Shown: one piece after another, positions 32,599-43,958 of the stretch
Position numbering within the stretch: position 1 is the first letter of the stretch
Layout of the letters: each line of letters opens with the position of its first letter
Assembly: GCA_030544215.1 (NCBI GenBank)
Contig: JARZZO010000013.1
Location: 47,821,196 to 47,885,195 of the forward strand
Direction of reading: 5' to 3'
From: Zantedeschia hybrid cultivar
Lineage: Eukaryota > Streptophyta > Magnoliopsida > Alismatales > Araceae
Length of the DNA: 64,000 nt
Position numbers and translations under genes: made by a program
Notes under the pieces: model-generated
Told to the model about the DNA's origin: nothing
Seen by the model: the letters and a program-made list of their open reading frames with translations, nothing else
The model's database searches: none

Positions 32599-35500
32599 CT
32601 ATAACTCCAGGACCAGATCTGCAGTGGGAGATGTCAGGAGGGAAGCGAAGGTTAAGAAAGAAGCATCATAAAAGGTACTGCACCAGAAACCAGTGGTAAA
32701 AAAGAGTGAAGCATATAACCTTTCTTAAGAATTAAATTGCATAAACATTATTTTTAGGAATATAGCTGTCTAATAACTTTTCTTACTCTTTCCTATACCC
32801 TCTCATCACCTCAACCCAACCGTCCCTGAGCTAAACTTAAAGTCAAATGCAAAATGAAGAAAAATTCCCCATATAGATAAACATATAAATTAATTATGGT
32901 GAATTTGATTTTTTTGCCAATGATTTTTCTAGAAACAAAAACTCACAATTAAATTCTTTATATATATATATATAAATAATTAAAAGCTTGGATTAATAAG
33001 AATCACAATAACAACAGAATGGAACAGATCTTCTGTACTGAGATGCAGTGTCCCCATGTGAAAATACCACAATTGTGTGACATGTTCTTATTGGTCTGTA
33101 CATTTCTCACAGAGTATGTTGGTACAGCATCAAATCTGTTACATGCATATATTTTTCAAAAAAGTAAACCAATGGCTTGTTTGCTTCTTTGGGAACTTCA
33201 AAACAACTAAAACATGCTGATTGATTGTCTTTAATTCTCAATTTTGACTTTTACATCTTTTTTGAAAAATCTGCACATGTAATAGATTTTAGATTGTACA
33301 GGATGCACTAAAATTGTTTGTCATTCCACAACATATTGCTTTTGAGTACTTACAGTCCATGTCTGTCTTGATCCATTTCTCCCGGTTGCTGCCATTGGAG
33401 CTGCCTCCACAAAGAGAAGAGAGTCCTGGCAGCACTGGAAGATGGGGCCGGGACCTGAAGCAGCAGGGAGTGTCATCCTTTTTAGGGGCTCTTGTGGAAA
33501 ATGCAATGGCTGTGGCACCAGCACTGCGTACTCCGGCAGCGGCTCCGGCGTGCGTATTGCACCCCGGTGACTTGGTGTATGCATCCTTCTTCTGAGCAAT
33601 AGAACCCTCGGGGTGGACCTTCTTGTGAAACATCTTCAAGATCTGTAGCAACAGAGTATTGGCACATCAACAACAGTGCATAATCAACCAGACAAAAGAT
33701 GATGTCCGAGAGCAATGCATCAAGAGAGGTAATGCAAGTTTGCAGATGATAAGAATGCCATATTAAAGGTGCAAGGATAAATTTCTTTGCATGCGCTCCT
33801 CAAAGAAGAGATTAACCTCTGTCATCTGATCTAAAGAAAAATGTAGCATGCCACATCTTTCTTTGTGTGGCACAGTGGCATCCCTTCACAACTATTTTCA
33901 TTTCTCATCAATCTGGGATTGGCTAGGATTTAAACATTGATCCATGAAACTGTAGTGAAACTTTCTAATCAAAGCCAATTTTCTATAGTTTGGTATAAGC
34001 TTTTGATTAAAACCCTTTATACATTATCAAGAAAAGGGATAGATTTGATGTAAAGGGATATAATCTTTTCCCAGGTTACCATCAACCAAATCAAAATGCA
34101 ACATCAATTTTTTAGGTTCCAGACAATGAGTCTATCCCTTTATTGATCTTTTTCTCAATTAATCCCCTCAAGCCTTATTCTTAGTATTTTCTTCATCCTT
34201 ATTTCTTTCATTAGTAGTACCATAATAAAAAAGGAATTGTTAGATTATCAAGTCATGCTACAAGTCCACATAATGTTTTTACCTTAACATTTTTAGAAAG
34301 TTTTGATCAGCTAAAATAATTTCTTGCTTCTAGAATATTGCATAGCATGCAAGGAGAAAATGTGAATATATAAGATTTACATCAAACTGATATACAAATA
34401 TTTTTGTGCCCTAGGAATAGCATGCACAAAAATAAAAATTTTGATCACGAGAATGTGCATAAATAAGATCCAAATTAGGTAACATTTATGAAAATCTCGC
34501 AGAAAGAGGCAAATTGTGGATGTGGAGAATTGAATAAAGGTTCAGGAAGGAAGGGTACACAACCGTACGTTACCTTCTTCCCATGTCATGTTAGGTCTTC
34601 TAAATGTTTTATAAAAATATTAAAAAAATCAAAGTTATTGATCATCTTATAGATAATTAGAATGATATGATAATATATCAAACCATAGATATTTAGGTAG
34701 CATTTGGATGCATACAAGGTGATTAAATAATCTGATTTTGATTTTAGTTTATCTTTTCATCATTATTTAAGGGATGGTGTTTAATTGGACGTTGCCTCCC
34801 ATTCGTCCACCTAAAAGATGCACACACAAGTAGATCCACTCCCTCCCCCCCTCTGATGCCTGAGGAGACGCCGTAGGGTTCGGCTCTACCCTTGTCCTGC
34901 CCTCCCTCATCCCTCTAGATCGGACCTTAGGAAAGATATAGGGTACTCAAATTCTCTATCTTCTAATATTTATTGACAGATGATTAATTGAATAGATAGT
35001 ATGAGGAATTAGAACTAACAGGATAGTACCTTTTGGAGGTCTCGAGTTTAAATCAATTGGGAACCTAAAAGTTGCTCTTACTGATCCACTAATGTGTCTG
35101 GTGGGATTATTTTTTTAGGCCTGTCAGTTTAAACTTGAAATTGTTGCCTAATTAGGTGAAATTGTTGGTGCTGCATGAAACTATCTCCCTATTGAGAGAA
35201 AGAATTGAGCTTTGTTAAAAATCATACCTTAGGTTCCTATATATATATGGAGTAATATTTGTTGCAATGCCTTGCATGATGCACGTAGAGGCATTGCAGT
35301 GGGTTAAAAATGTTTTTGTTTTTGAATTTTTTTCTCCAGGTCAGCCTCGAGGTGTCCTATCCGATCACCATTGGGAATCTCAAAAGAATTTGAAAAATCA
35401 AATTGTTGTTAGGGCTTGGCCATTAAGGGTATTTTACTGTTCATTGGGGCTCAATGTTTGATTTTGAGATTTTTTTGAGACATCCGATCAGTGATCGGCT

Positions 35501-37721
35501 TATACGAGCGCCCAGGGCACCTTGGGGCCAGCCTGAAAAAAAAATCAAAAATAATTATTTTTATCCACTGTAATGCCCTTGTGTGCAACATATAGGACAT
35601 TGCACCAAGTTTTATTCATATATGTGTCTCAAGTAGGACTTGCAGCAATGCCCTGCGAAGATGCACCATAGGGCATTGCAACAAGTATAATTTTTTTTCC
35701 CGAACTTTTTTTAGGTCAGGGACTTCATGTCTCACATGCTAGGTTCATCTCTGACCGGATAACTCAAAAAAGTTTTCAAAATAAAAAATTTGAATTCCAA
35801 TGAACAGTAAAAATAATGCCATTATCATTTTTTTTAGAATTGATTAGGTTGTTGGACTGGAGACTGTCCCTAGGTACACATAGAGTATATATAGTCCGAT
35901 CTAAGGAAAAAATTTAACAAAAAAAACTTATACTTGTTGCAATGTCTCACAGTACAGCTTTATGGAAATTGCAGCAAATATTAGGTATGTATCTTATCCT
36001 GTCAACTTAACCGCCATATTAAAAAGGATTACTTGCATGTATGCTCTTAGAAACTAACGTATTTGTATCTATACCCAACTCCCGTATAATCATTATCTCA
36101 TGACTTGTTGACGACGGGAGTTAGGGATATAGATACAAATTCGTTAATTTATAAGAATGTACATGCAAAAATCCCTATTTTAAAAACACAGGAATATACG
36201 TGCCCCCAAGGTAGCGAATGGGAGGAAAGATGTCAAATTAGACGCCTTATAAGCAAGTATGTTACAGTTACTTCGTCTGTCCCTTCGGAAAAAGTCAACA
36301 GTTTTTTTTTGAAATCTTCTTTTTATTAAATAGTAGGGGAATCTAAGTTAAAGTATGAGAGGGAATGAGGAGGTGCCACCTATCCTGCATATCGCTTTTC
36401 GTTTGTGCCAGGAAGTATAATCATTATCTCAAATCCTATTTATTTACATCTGGTCTTATTCCAAATTTTTCTCTTTTATTATAACTTGGATTATTTGCAT
36501 ATATATCTCTGAAAAATATCATATTTTCGTCTATAATTCTAACTCTCACATATTATCATCAATGCCTCTGAAATCTTTAAAATATTACATTTATACCTCT
36601 GCGTCAAACTTAAGTGAGTTTCAACAAAATATTCAAAAAGGTTGCATAAATCATGATAATATCGGGTGTCAAGGATATATATATGCAAAATTTTAGTGAA
36701 TTTGAGAGGTATATATACAAAATATTAATAAATGTAAGGGTGCTCTTTATATAGAGGGTATAAATGTAACCTTTCTGAAGATTTCAGGGTGTTGATGGCA
36801 ATATGTGAAAGTTTAGAGTATAGAGGTAAATACTATATATTTTGCAGAGGTATTTATGCAAAAAAAAACCTTCCAATCTTCCCAAACAAGGAGCGATGGC
36901 CACAGGTAGGCCCCATCCCCCATACTTATACCGTCAGATCAACATCCGACGGAGACGGGTAGGCCAAGCAAAGATTGTGATTTACCAACGTCTGATCTGA
37001 TCTCACCTTGTAGAATTTGGTCTCCGCCGTAGAGGTCTCTCCCGGGCGCCCGCCAGCAGGAGGCGCCTCCACATCCCCACCGCACGCGGCAGCGCCCGCC
37101 TTGGAGCCCCGCCGCTTCAACATCTTCCTCACCATTGCCGCCGCCACCCTCTCCCTCTTCTCGCCCTTTTTTCCTCCCCCTCCGGCGCCGCTGCCACCGC
37201 TCTCCTCCGCCGTCTGGCTCCTCGAGAACAGCTCCCCTCGACAAAGACCGGCAGAGCTGGCCCGTGCAGAGGAGCGTTGGTCGTTCTTGTCGCCGGTCTC
37301 CGGCGCGAGAGCCTTCTTCGGCTCCGAGTCGGGGGCTTTCACGTCGTTCTCTAATGTCTCCGGCTTCTCCTTCTCGGCGACGATGGAGTTAAAGAGACGC
37401 AGCAGCTGCGGCGGCGGGAGGCCCCCGAGGGCGGGGCCGAGACCGAGGGTGCGGATGGCGAGGAGTCCTTGGAACAGCAGGTCCTCCCTTGGAGCGGTCT
37501 GCGGCTCTTCAGGCTCAGCCTCGCGGCAGCCATCCTCGCAGAAGAGACGATGGAGTGGAGACGGCGGCCTGGGATGGTGCTGGTGGTGGGGCTGCAGGTC
37601 CTCCGACGATGGCTGCTGGGAGAGGCGGCTGCACGGATAGTTTCCTGCATGGCACCACCTTAAAGTATCAGTGTGGGAACTTCGAAGAAAAGAGAGAGAG
37701 AGAGAGGACAGAGAGATAGAC

Positions 37722-37756
<35 letters not shown>

Positions 37757-38532
37757 CAACGACATCGCTGTGCGGATCCCGCCGGAGCTTCCGGTGCACC
37801 CAACCCAGCAACTGTTCGGCACAGAGAGAAACGTAGGGCTGCAACTTCGGATGGGTCAACCTGAACCCGAACGGGTCAACCAGATAGTTAAGTTGAGTTT
37901 AATCCGACCAAATTAAGGTTGGATTGAGTTAGGGTCGTGAGTTTTTTCAACCCTACTACTTTACATGAGTTAAGTTGAGTTGAGGTTCGACCAACCCGAC
38001 CTAATTCAAATCGATGTTAATATATATAACACATAGATACTTAGAATATATTTTATTTAATTTTATATTATTAAATATAAATATAATTTATAATATAAAA
38101 AAGGATATTCTCAAATAATAACTATGTAACAATGTGTCTACATTCTTTTTTATTACTTTGTTAAGGTAGATACATAAATTTACTCATATCTTTATACATT
38201 AAATTTTGGTAGTAAGAAAAACAAGTTAAAAATATAGACCATTAAAATTATAACCTGACTCAACCCGATAAAGTTTGGGTTACATGGATTGAATTGGGTT
38301 GGGGCATTGTTAGACGGGTTGGGTTAGATGGTGGGTTGGGTTGAATTAAGATTGAGGGCCTCTGACATAGGTTAAGGTAGGGTTGACTCCAACCCGACCC
38401 GGATTGCAGCCCTAGAGAAACGCATCACCAGAGGAAACCAAGGCATGTGATCCATGAGAAAAACTTATAATACCAACCACAAAGGGATGCTAGCGTACGT
38501 AGTCGACCTGATTACTGCCATCTTACCTTCAT
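32599..38532 (-). CDS. LAZY1-like: LAZY1-like gravitropism regulator (IGT/LAZY family)
   Basis: Minus-strand exons: 38532-38527 (ATG AAG only, then GTAAGA donor), 37811 to about 37761, about 37612-37007, 33642-33354 and 32618-32599. A two-codon first exon and a ~20-nt last exon are the known IGT layout. The joined protein, about 323 residues, begins MK-LLGWVHRKLRR (region I). It has QGLLAIRTLG (about 67-76, like the family GLLxIGTLG), a basic KMLKRRGSK, then KFYK-ILKMFHKKVHPEGS across the exon 3/4 junction, and ends REKWIKTDMD-YLVLEL, the conserved C-terminus with an EAR-like motif. LAZY proteins set shoot or root growth angle by controlling polar auxin flow in gravity-sensing cells, acting at the plasma membrane. 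The exon 2/3 boundary is the weak point: a (CT)n tract lies there, and the intron I chose (148 nt) is picked by phase. Intron 1 holds a hAT element and intron 3 holds at least four MITEs. Confidence 0.85.
35251..35616. mobile_element. MITE family A copy in LAZY1-like intron 3
   Basis: Begins AGTAATATTTGTTGCAATGCC and ends GGACATTGCACCAAGTTTTATT. Inner arms CCTCGAGGTGTCC/GGGCACCTTGGGG and GATCACC/GATCAGTGATCGG pair, and it carries the family's TACTGTTCATTGGGG core. Confidence 0.72.
35632..35983. mobile_element. MITE family A copy, adjacent and more diverged
   Basis: Left end AAGTAGGACTTGCAGCAATGCCC; right part TACTTGTTGCAATGTCTCAC ... ATTGCAGCAAATATTA; core GAACAGTAAAAATAATGCC. It lies about 15 bp from the previous copy in the same intron. 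Confidence 0.65.
36026..36174. mobile_element. Short MITE related to family B (149 bp)
   Basis: GGATTACTTGCATGTATGCT ... ATTTGTATCTATACCCAACTCCCGT is inverted as ACGGGAGTTAGGGATATAGATACAAAT ... ACATGCAAAAATCC, with a loop of about 30 bp. The outer ends resemble those of the 18632 and 36487 copies. Confidence 0.75.
36487..36872. mobile_element. MITE family B, copy 2
   Basis: GGATTATTTGCATATATATCTCTG and CTAACTCTCACATATTATCATCAATGCC at the left match copy 1 at 18632. The right side (TGTTGATGGCAATATGTGAAAG, then TATGCAAAAAAAAACC) is the inverted arm. It lies in LAZY1-like intron 3. Confidence 0.75.
37685..37754. repeat. GA/CT microsatellite between LAZY1-like exons 2 and 3
   Basis: GA units interrupted by GACAGAGAGATAGACGTA, followed by about 14 clean GA units. 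On the gene strand it is a pyrimidine tract, which would suit an intron but could also mark a frame-breaking expansion. Confidence 0.95.
37834..38414. mobile_element. Non-autonomous hAT element in LAZY1-like intron 1
   Basis: The 581-bp element starts TAGGGCTGCAA and ends TTGCAGCCCTA (11-bp perfect terminal inverted repeats). It is flanked by a perfect 8-bp duplication GAGAAACG (37826-37833 and 38415-38422). Both terminal sequence and duplication length are diagnostic of hAT. The arms are rich in GGGTTGGG/CAACCCGACC, the centre is AT-rich, and there is no transposase. Its left end is 22 bp from the intron 1 acceptor. Confidence 0.95.
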
Positions 38533-40040
38533 CTCTGTGTGTCCCCGATCGAGAGGCGTACGCGGAGGGAGGAAAGAGCGCAAGACAAGAAGCAGCTGGG
38601 TTGGTTGTAGGTCTGCTTCAACAGATGGTGGTGGCACAGGAACAACAACAGTTTGGTTCGGTGAGATCAGCCCTGGATCGAGGAGATGAGATATAACGAG
38701 AGTTTTAATATTCCAGTGCAGTTCTTGCAGTACGTGCATGGAGCCGACATACTTTATTGATGGTGGGGCTGGTGTTCAAGTGGGGAACATACATATCAGA
38801 AGCATCTGCTCTAGCTGCTTTTGCTGGGTCTCCACTTGTCAAGCTCAAATCACGTTTAGGTAGATGTGATATATAATTGAACGACATCTCTGATGATGTT
38901 TGGTAATCAAGTCAATGAAGTCATACAACAAGTTGTTTGCCTTAAAAACGACTTCAAACTTTTTTTTTTTTTTTTTAACTTTTTTGTGTGTGTGTCTGTG
39001 CGTTTTGGGGTGGGGGGGGGGGGGTTGGCTTGGAAGGCACCTAAAACCTCAGTTTTCAAAATTTCATGACTTCTACCAACTTTAAATCAAGATGGTCAAA
39101 GTAGGTCAAGTCAAAAGTAGTCTATTACCCTGACTTCGAGTTTAAGTGTTCGATCCTTTCTCGAGGATTAGATCCTCTGATCTTGGACTACTCATTCCCT
39201 TAAATCCTTTAAATCTCATTAAGGAGCCGTTTGTACGTGATAAAATGCTGTAAACAATTGTAAAATAGTGTTTTTCTTATGTTTGGTTTGTCGTAAATCA
39301 TTTTACATCATTTTTTGTTATGTTTGAAGTAACGTAAATTGCCATATGTATTTCAAAATTGGTTGATGTTTAGAATCCTTCTTTTAGTTAATTTTAGTTT
39401 TTTGGTTGAAATCATCGTAAATTAAAATCGAATGATTTTTAAAATGAATGAATTTATTTTCATCGATTTTATAACCGGTGACTTTGAAATTGAGATTTTA
39501 CGATATTTATCGACGCATGAAAAATGAGTCTTAAGAAAAACTCTACATTCTTACCTTGATTTCTCTCTTACTGTCTGCCTAATAATTAATCTACCGGTTA
39601 ATGAATGTTCAAAGGTCTAAAAAGTTTGAAGAATTTGAATTCATAGGATCTCAATCCTTATTTGCACTCATGTGGATCTAAATTACTAGAGCTAGCCATC
39701 CTTCAAGTTCTTTCACAAAGCTACCTTTTTAGAGTTGACAGGTCAGATTAAAATTTGCCAATTCAGTGGGAGCCATCACCCACCAGGAACAGGCGACTGC
39801 CTTTGTACTCCTAATTGATTACTCGTGATATTGTTATTGTCTACATAAATAGACTTAGGATAACCTAGTGAATTTGATCTCCTACCTCAAACTTGGATCT
39901 ACTTTGATAGATAATCAAGTTTATGCAGAAAGGGTAAAAAATGTGGGAGGAGCCTTTTAACCTCTAAGTTCTTTAATTTTGATGTACACTTATTCCCACT
40001 TGACACATGCATGTAACAGCACATAAAAATTAAGAATTGG
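38533..40040. other. Upstream region of the LAZY1-like gene
   Basis: Probable promoter and leader of the minus-strand gene, then AT-rich spacer. It contains a T-run at 38960-38978 and a G-run at 39009-39024. No separate gene recognised. Confidence 0.4.
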
Positions 40041-40595
40041 TATCCTCTCAGTACACATTTACACCGGAATCGGTCAATGTTAAGAGAAGAGTTTTTTCAA
40101 AAAGAAATCTCCCACTTGAATCTTTTTCCTTTCTAGACAAAGTTTCCCTTCAGTCGGCAGCTGTACTTGGAGGAACCCCACTCAAGGCTTTGTATAATAA
40201 AAAGGAATAGGAAGGAGAGAAAATCTAAGCTCAGAAAGCTTTCACTGGTGAAGAAGTGCGACCTTTCAACTCAAAACCTAACTCTAAACAAAGCAAAATT
40301 GTACTATTCAACAAATTTCTCTTCTTTTGACAGAAACAGTGAGCAAGAAAGTGCTTGTAGAACGACACAACCAAAGTTCTGTTATTACAGAAGAATCGAG
40401 TCTTTATTGAAACAACAATCCATATGCTGAACATAAATCCTTCATCTTCCCAATGTAAATTATACTATAACAATTATTGAGCAGGAACTAAACCGGTGGT
40501 GGGGTCAGCTGATCTCAGACAACGCAACAGGGGAGGAGTCCCCATGGTCTATGACCTCCATCGAACTGGATTTAGTCAGTACTATTCGTTGGAGA
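40041..40595. other. Spacer with a partial family C MITE end
   Basis: GTATCCTCTCAGTACACATTT near 40040 resembles the left end of the family C MITEs at 40596 and 41720, but no matching right end was seen. No gene recognised. Confidence 0.35.
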
Positions 40596-40776
40596 GGAGA
40601 TCCTCTTAATACACATTTGGACCGAAGCCTAACAGTACCGAGAGGGGGAGGGGGGAGAAAGATTGCAAAAAACTCCTCATATGATTCATAAAGTTGGCAA
40701 ATATCTGGACTCTCTCTCTCTCAGTATTGTTGGACTCCGGTCCAAATATGCAATATTGAGAAGATTTCTTCTCTAT
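40596..40776. mobile_element. MITE family C, copy 1
   Basis: GATCCTCTTAATACACATTTGG and ACCGAAGCCTAACAGTACCGAGAG at the left are inverted at the right as CTCTCAGTATTGTTGGACTCCGGTCCAAATATGCAATATTGAGAAGAT. No coding capacity. Confidence 0.75.
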
Positions 40777-41719
40777 CGTTGAAGATGCCCCACGGAGGAG
40801 CATACCCTCTTATCACAAAAGAAAGTTCGCAAAACATCTCATCTAGCTTGGGAGCTTTTCTTTACAGAGGAAGACTACGTTCGCTCTCCCCCATGGTACC
40901 ATCTGTAAGTACTGTTGCTGTAAACTGTAAAATACCATAATTTTTAGATTACCAGATCACAAATATTAAAACCGGTGAATTATTCGAGTTTTGAGAGAAA
41001 TATTATTCGCTACACCATTCCTTTGGACATTGCACTGCTATCGCCGTCCGATTGGTAGATCGGACGGCACATACATTCTAACATCCTGAACCCCTAGTGC
41101 TGAAGATAGTGCAGCGATTATAGCCTATCTAATCTACCAATAGAATGACAGTTATAATACAATTATTCAGAAGCATTATGGCAAAGTTTTTCTCAAATCT
41201 TAAAGTTGAGAATGTTTTGTTTGAATGACTGTAAATAAATGGCTCAGATTTTGTTTCCAATAATTTTAGACCGCAAATCAAAACCCAAAACTGTGCAAAT
41301 ACAATTAGGAGGCTCAACAATTTGAGCCACCTGAAGTACAAAAAGAGAACACTCTAAAACAACATTTTATCTAATAACTCTTTGGTCAAGTTCATCAACA
41401 GATGATCTGGACTCCACAGTAAGTTTATGGTAATAGACTGAAACACGAGTCTGCATGGTTTGCCAAGATCTGGTTCCTCGTTGCAGCATTAACTAGCTAG
41501 TCCACTTCGTGGCGGAGCTCTGCCATAACCACAACAACATCCCCCCGACAACATGTTGTCCCCAAGATGGCAGATCTGTCCCTCCATGGCCACTCGATTT
41601 GTGTTGCTCCGACGCCATTAACGCAGGGAACTAGAGGAGTTCCCAGTCACCTTCTTGTCAGTGAGGGGGACAGTGGAAGTAGAGGAGAAGTTTAATGATG
41701 AGCGCACTAGCTATCTCTT

Positions 41720-41891
41720 GTTTGATCAGTATATGTTTAGACCGGAGTCCAACAGTACTGAGAAGAAGAGGATCCATATATTTGTCAAATTTTGAGATCA
41801 CATTGAAATATTTTTGGTAATGTTTGGCTCTTCCTCTTCTTCTCAGTTATGCTGGACTCCGATCCAAAAGTATACTAAGAGTATCTCCTCT
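41720..41891. mobile_element. MITE family C, copy 2
   Basis: AGACCGGAGTCCAACAGTACTGAGAAGAAG at the left pairs with CTTCTTCTCAGTTATGCTGGACTCCGATCC at the right. Same family as 40596-40776. Confidence 0.75.
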
Positions 41892-42104
41892 CTTGATCCA
41901 ATAGGCTTTTCTGTCACTTGACTCATCAGTCATCAATGGTAAGTAGGTACATAATCACTTTTTGCTGTGGGCCAGTGTGACCCATGATCACATGCTGAAC
42001 GTGCCTTGGGATCTTGTGTTTGCTGAAATCCATACACTTAGGGCAGTGATAATAGGAATGTGGTATTATATGGTTGGGTTGTTACTAGAAATCTAGATCC
42101 TCTG

Positions 42105-42365
42105 GCAAGATGGCTCAGTGGCTAATAGGAGCAACCCGATGCTCAGACACACGGTTGGGTTCAAAAGTGGGTAGAGTTGGGCATCGTGGGGAAATATTTG
42201 TTGGGAAGATTTCAATAATTAGCAGTAGAGTTATACATGTTGCCACTGTGTCTGTCCGATTGTGTTTTAGTAAATTGTCAGATAACGGGAAGGTGCAACT
42301 TTTTCTCTTGTTCCGACCATCAAATGAAAGATCAGATGATATGAACGTCCAGTCGAGATGATTTT
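42105..42365 (+). mobile_element. Possible tRNA-derived SINE head
   Basis: ATGGCTCAGTGGCTAATAGG (A-box-like) is followed about 35 nt later by GGTTGGGTTCAAAAGTG (B-box-like), the spacing of a tRNA-type internal promoter. The sequence does not fold as a tRNA. No poly(A) or target duplication was fixed. Confidence 0.4.
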
Positions 42366-42447
42366 TTTAATTTGACAATATAAAAAGAGAAAGATTAGAA
42401 AAGAATCTGCTTTCTAGATGCTGTCGTGTGATTGAGGCATCATAGCA

Positions 42448-42837
42448 AGTACCACTTTTTGACTAATAATATGCCCCTGCTCCTGCAGTATGGGGCATTG
42501 CAGCAGATTTTTTTTTTAAAAAAAAAGCCTTTTTAAAGTCGGACCCCACATACCCACACATTTATATAGATCAATTTCCTATCGAATAATTTAAAAAGTT
42601 CTAAAAAATAAAAAATTGTTATTAGGCTAGATCTATTGAAGACATTTTTTTCTTGTTTCCCGAGACTCAATTTTAATTTTTAAAATTTTTTTAGGTCGTC
42701 CGATCAAAAATTGACCTCTACGGACATGTCGGATATGTAGGACCTAACTTTTAAAAAAAATGAAAAAAAAAACATTTCTTTTAACCTGCTGTAATACTCT
42801 GTATTGCATCAGCATGCGACATTACAGCAAGTATTAC
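42448..42837. mobile_element. MITE family A copy
   Basis: The left part has CCTGCAGTATGGGGCATTGCAGCAG; the right end is GCGACATTACAGCAAGTATTAC. The middle has TCCGATCAAAAATTGACC and the paired TCGGACCCCACATACC/GGTATGT-like segments. The left end is damaged. Confidence 0.6.
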
Positions 42838-43937
42838 CCTTATTTGACATATCCGCCACAGTTTCGAGCGAGGCAAAAGTGCCTCAACTTGGATGTTTAT
42901 GGACTCCGGGCGTGAGGAGGGTCTTAGACTTCTAAAATCAGTAGAAGAACAATTAAACTTACCATCATCCTCCGCTTGTTCTTTTCTCTCACTTCTTCTC
43001 TCATGATTCATGCAACAAAAGTTCCTCTCTCTCTCTAAACTATTTGGTCATCCAACTCAAATCTTAAAACAGAATGGAGAGGGCTCAATTACTTTAATAA
43101 AATAATATTGGCCGCAATCGCATGTTGAGATAGACGGCTCTCAAAAAGTTTTTTCAAATCTCAGATTCTCAAAGCAAAGAAAGGTGGTTGTCTCTCTCTC
43201 TTTTTTTTCCATTGCATCCATGAAATTCTTTAGACACTAGCCCTCCAACGTCAAAATGTGTCCATGTAGGGAAATATATATACATACATATTTCCCTGGC
43301 TTTTTGCATACAACCCCTGAGTCATGATGTATACAAGAGAAACACCATTGATTTCAAAAATCACTCAAACGTTACATGTCGTTTAAGGACCTATGTTGTG
43401 GCAGCCTCATAGAGTGTAACACAGCACCAAACATTCTTGTAGAAGTGATCTACACACGAAGAGTGTGCTTCTCGTACATAGACATTTTTGAGAGGGATAC
43501 ATGCAAATTAAACGCCCTATATTCTAAGTTGCATGAAGACAAAATCAAGGAAGAAGTTGAGTTGTGCCCTGTCCTTGCGGAAATAATCCTGGAGTTCCAC
43601 GTTGGGTAGCAACACAGAAGGTTTCGCACTACCACAGAAGGCACATAAAAGTATTTTGTTCATAGTTCATTCGAAGGGTAATCAAACAAGTTCGGACCAT
43701 ATTTGATTCATTACAGTTGGGAATTAATTAATATCTATGTTCGTTCTTCTGGTACATGGAAGGTGAATTCATTTATCTCCACTTATGTCATATGAAAGGA
43801 CTTCATCGATCAACATAAGACTGCTAAACAGCATCTGAGTCTGAGCCTAGAGGGTGAAGCAGTCAGCATTTTACATCGAACCCAAACCACTGAACCACCT
43901 TTGAGTCTCACAGGCCAACTCAATCCAAGTCCAGAAG
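42838..43937. other. Intergenic, no gene recognised
   Basis: AT-rich spacer with a CTCTCTC/T-run at about 43190-43210. A 77-residue open frame at 43376-43609 has no family feature I recognise. Confidence 0.4.
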
Positions 43938-43958
43938 AGTAATGCTGGCTGCATACAG

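Noticed and set aside
33289..33715. Stand-alone small genes on either strand at 33.3-33.7 kb
   Set aside because: The minus-strand sequence 33642-33354 is flanked by good AG and GTAAGT sites and completes the LAZY1-like C-terminal region, so it is an exon and not a separate gene.
37017..37640. 207-residue plus-strand frame over the LAZY1-like exon 3
   Set aside because: Antisense to exon 3 of the LAZY1-like gene; composition-driven, no motif.
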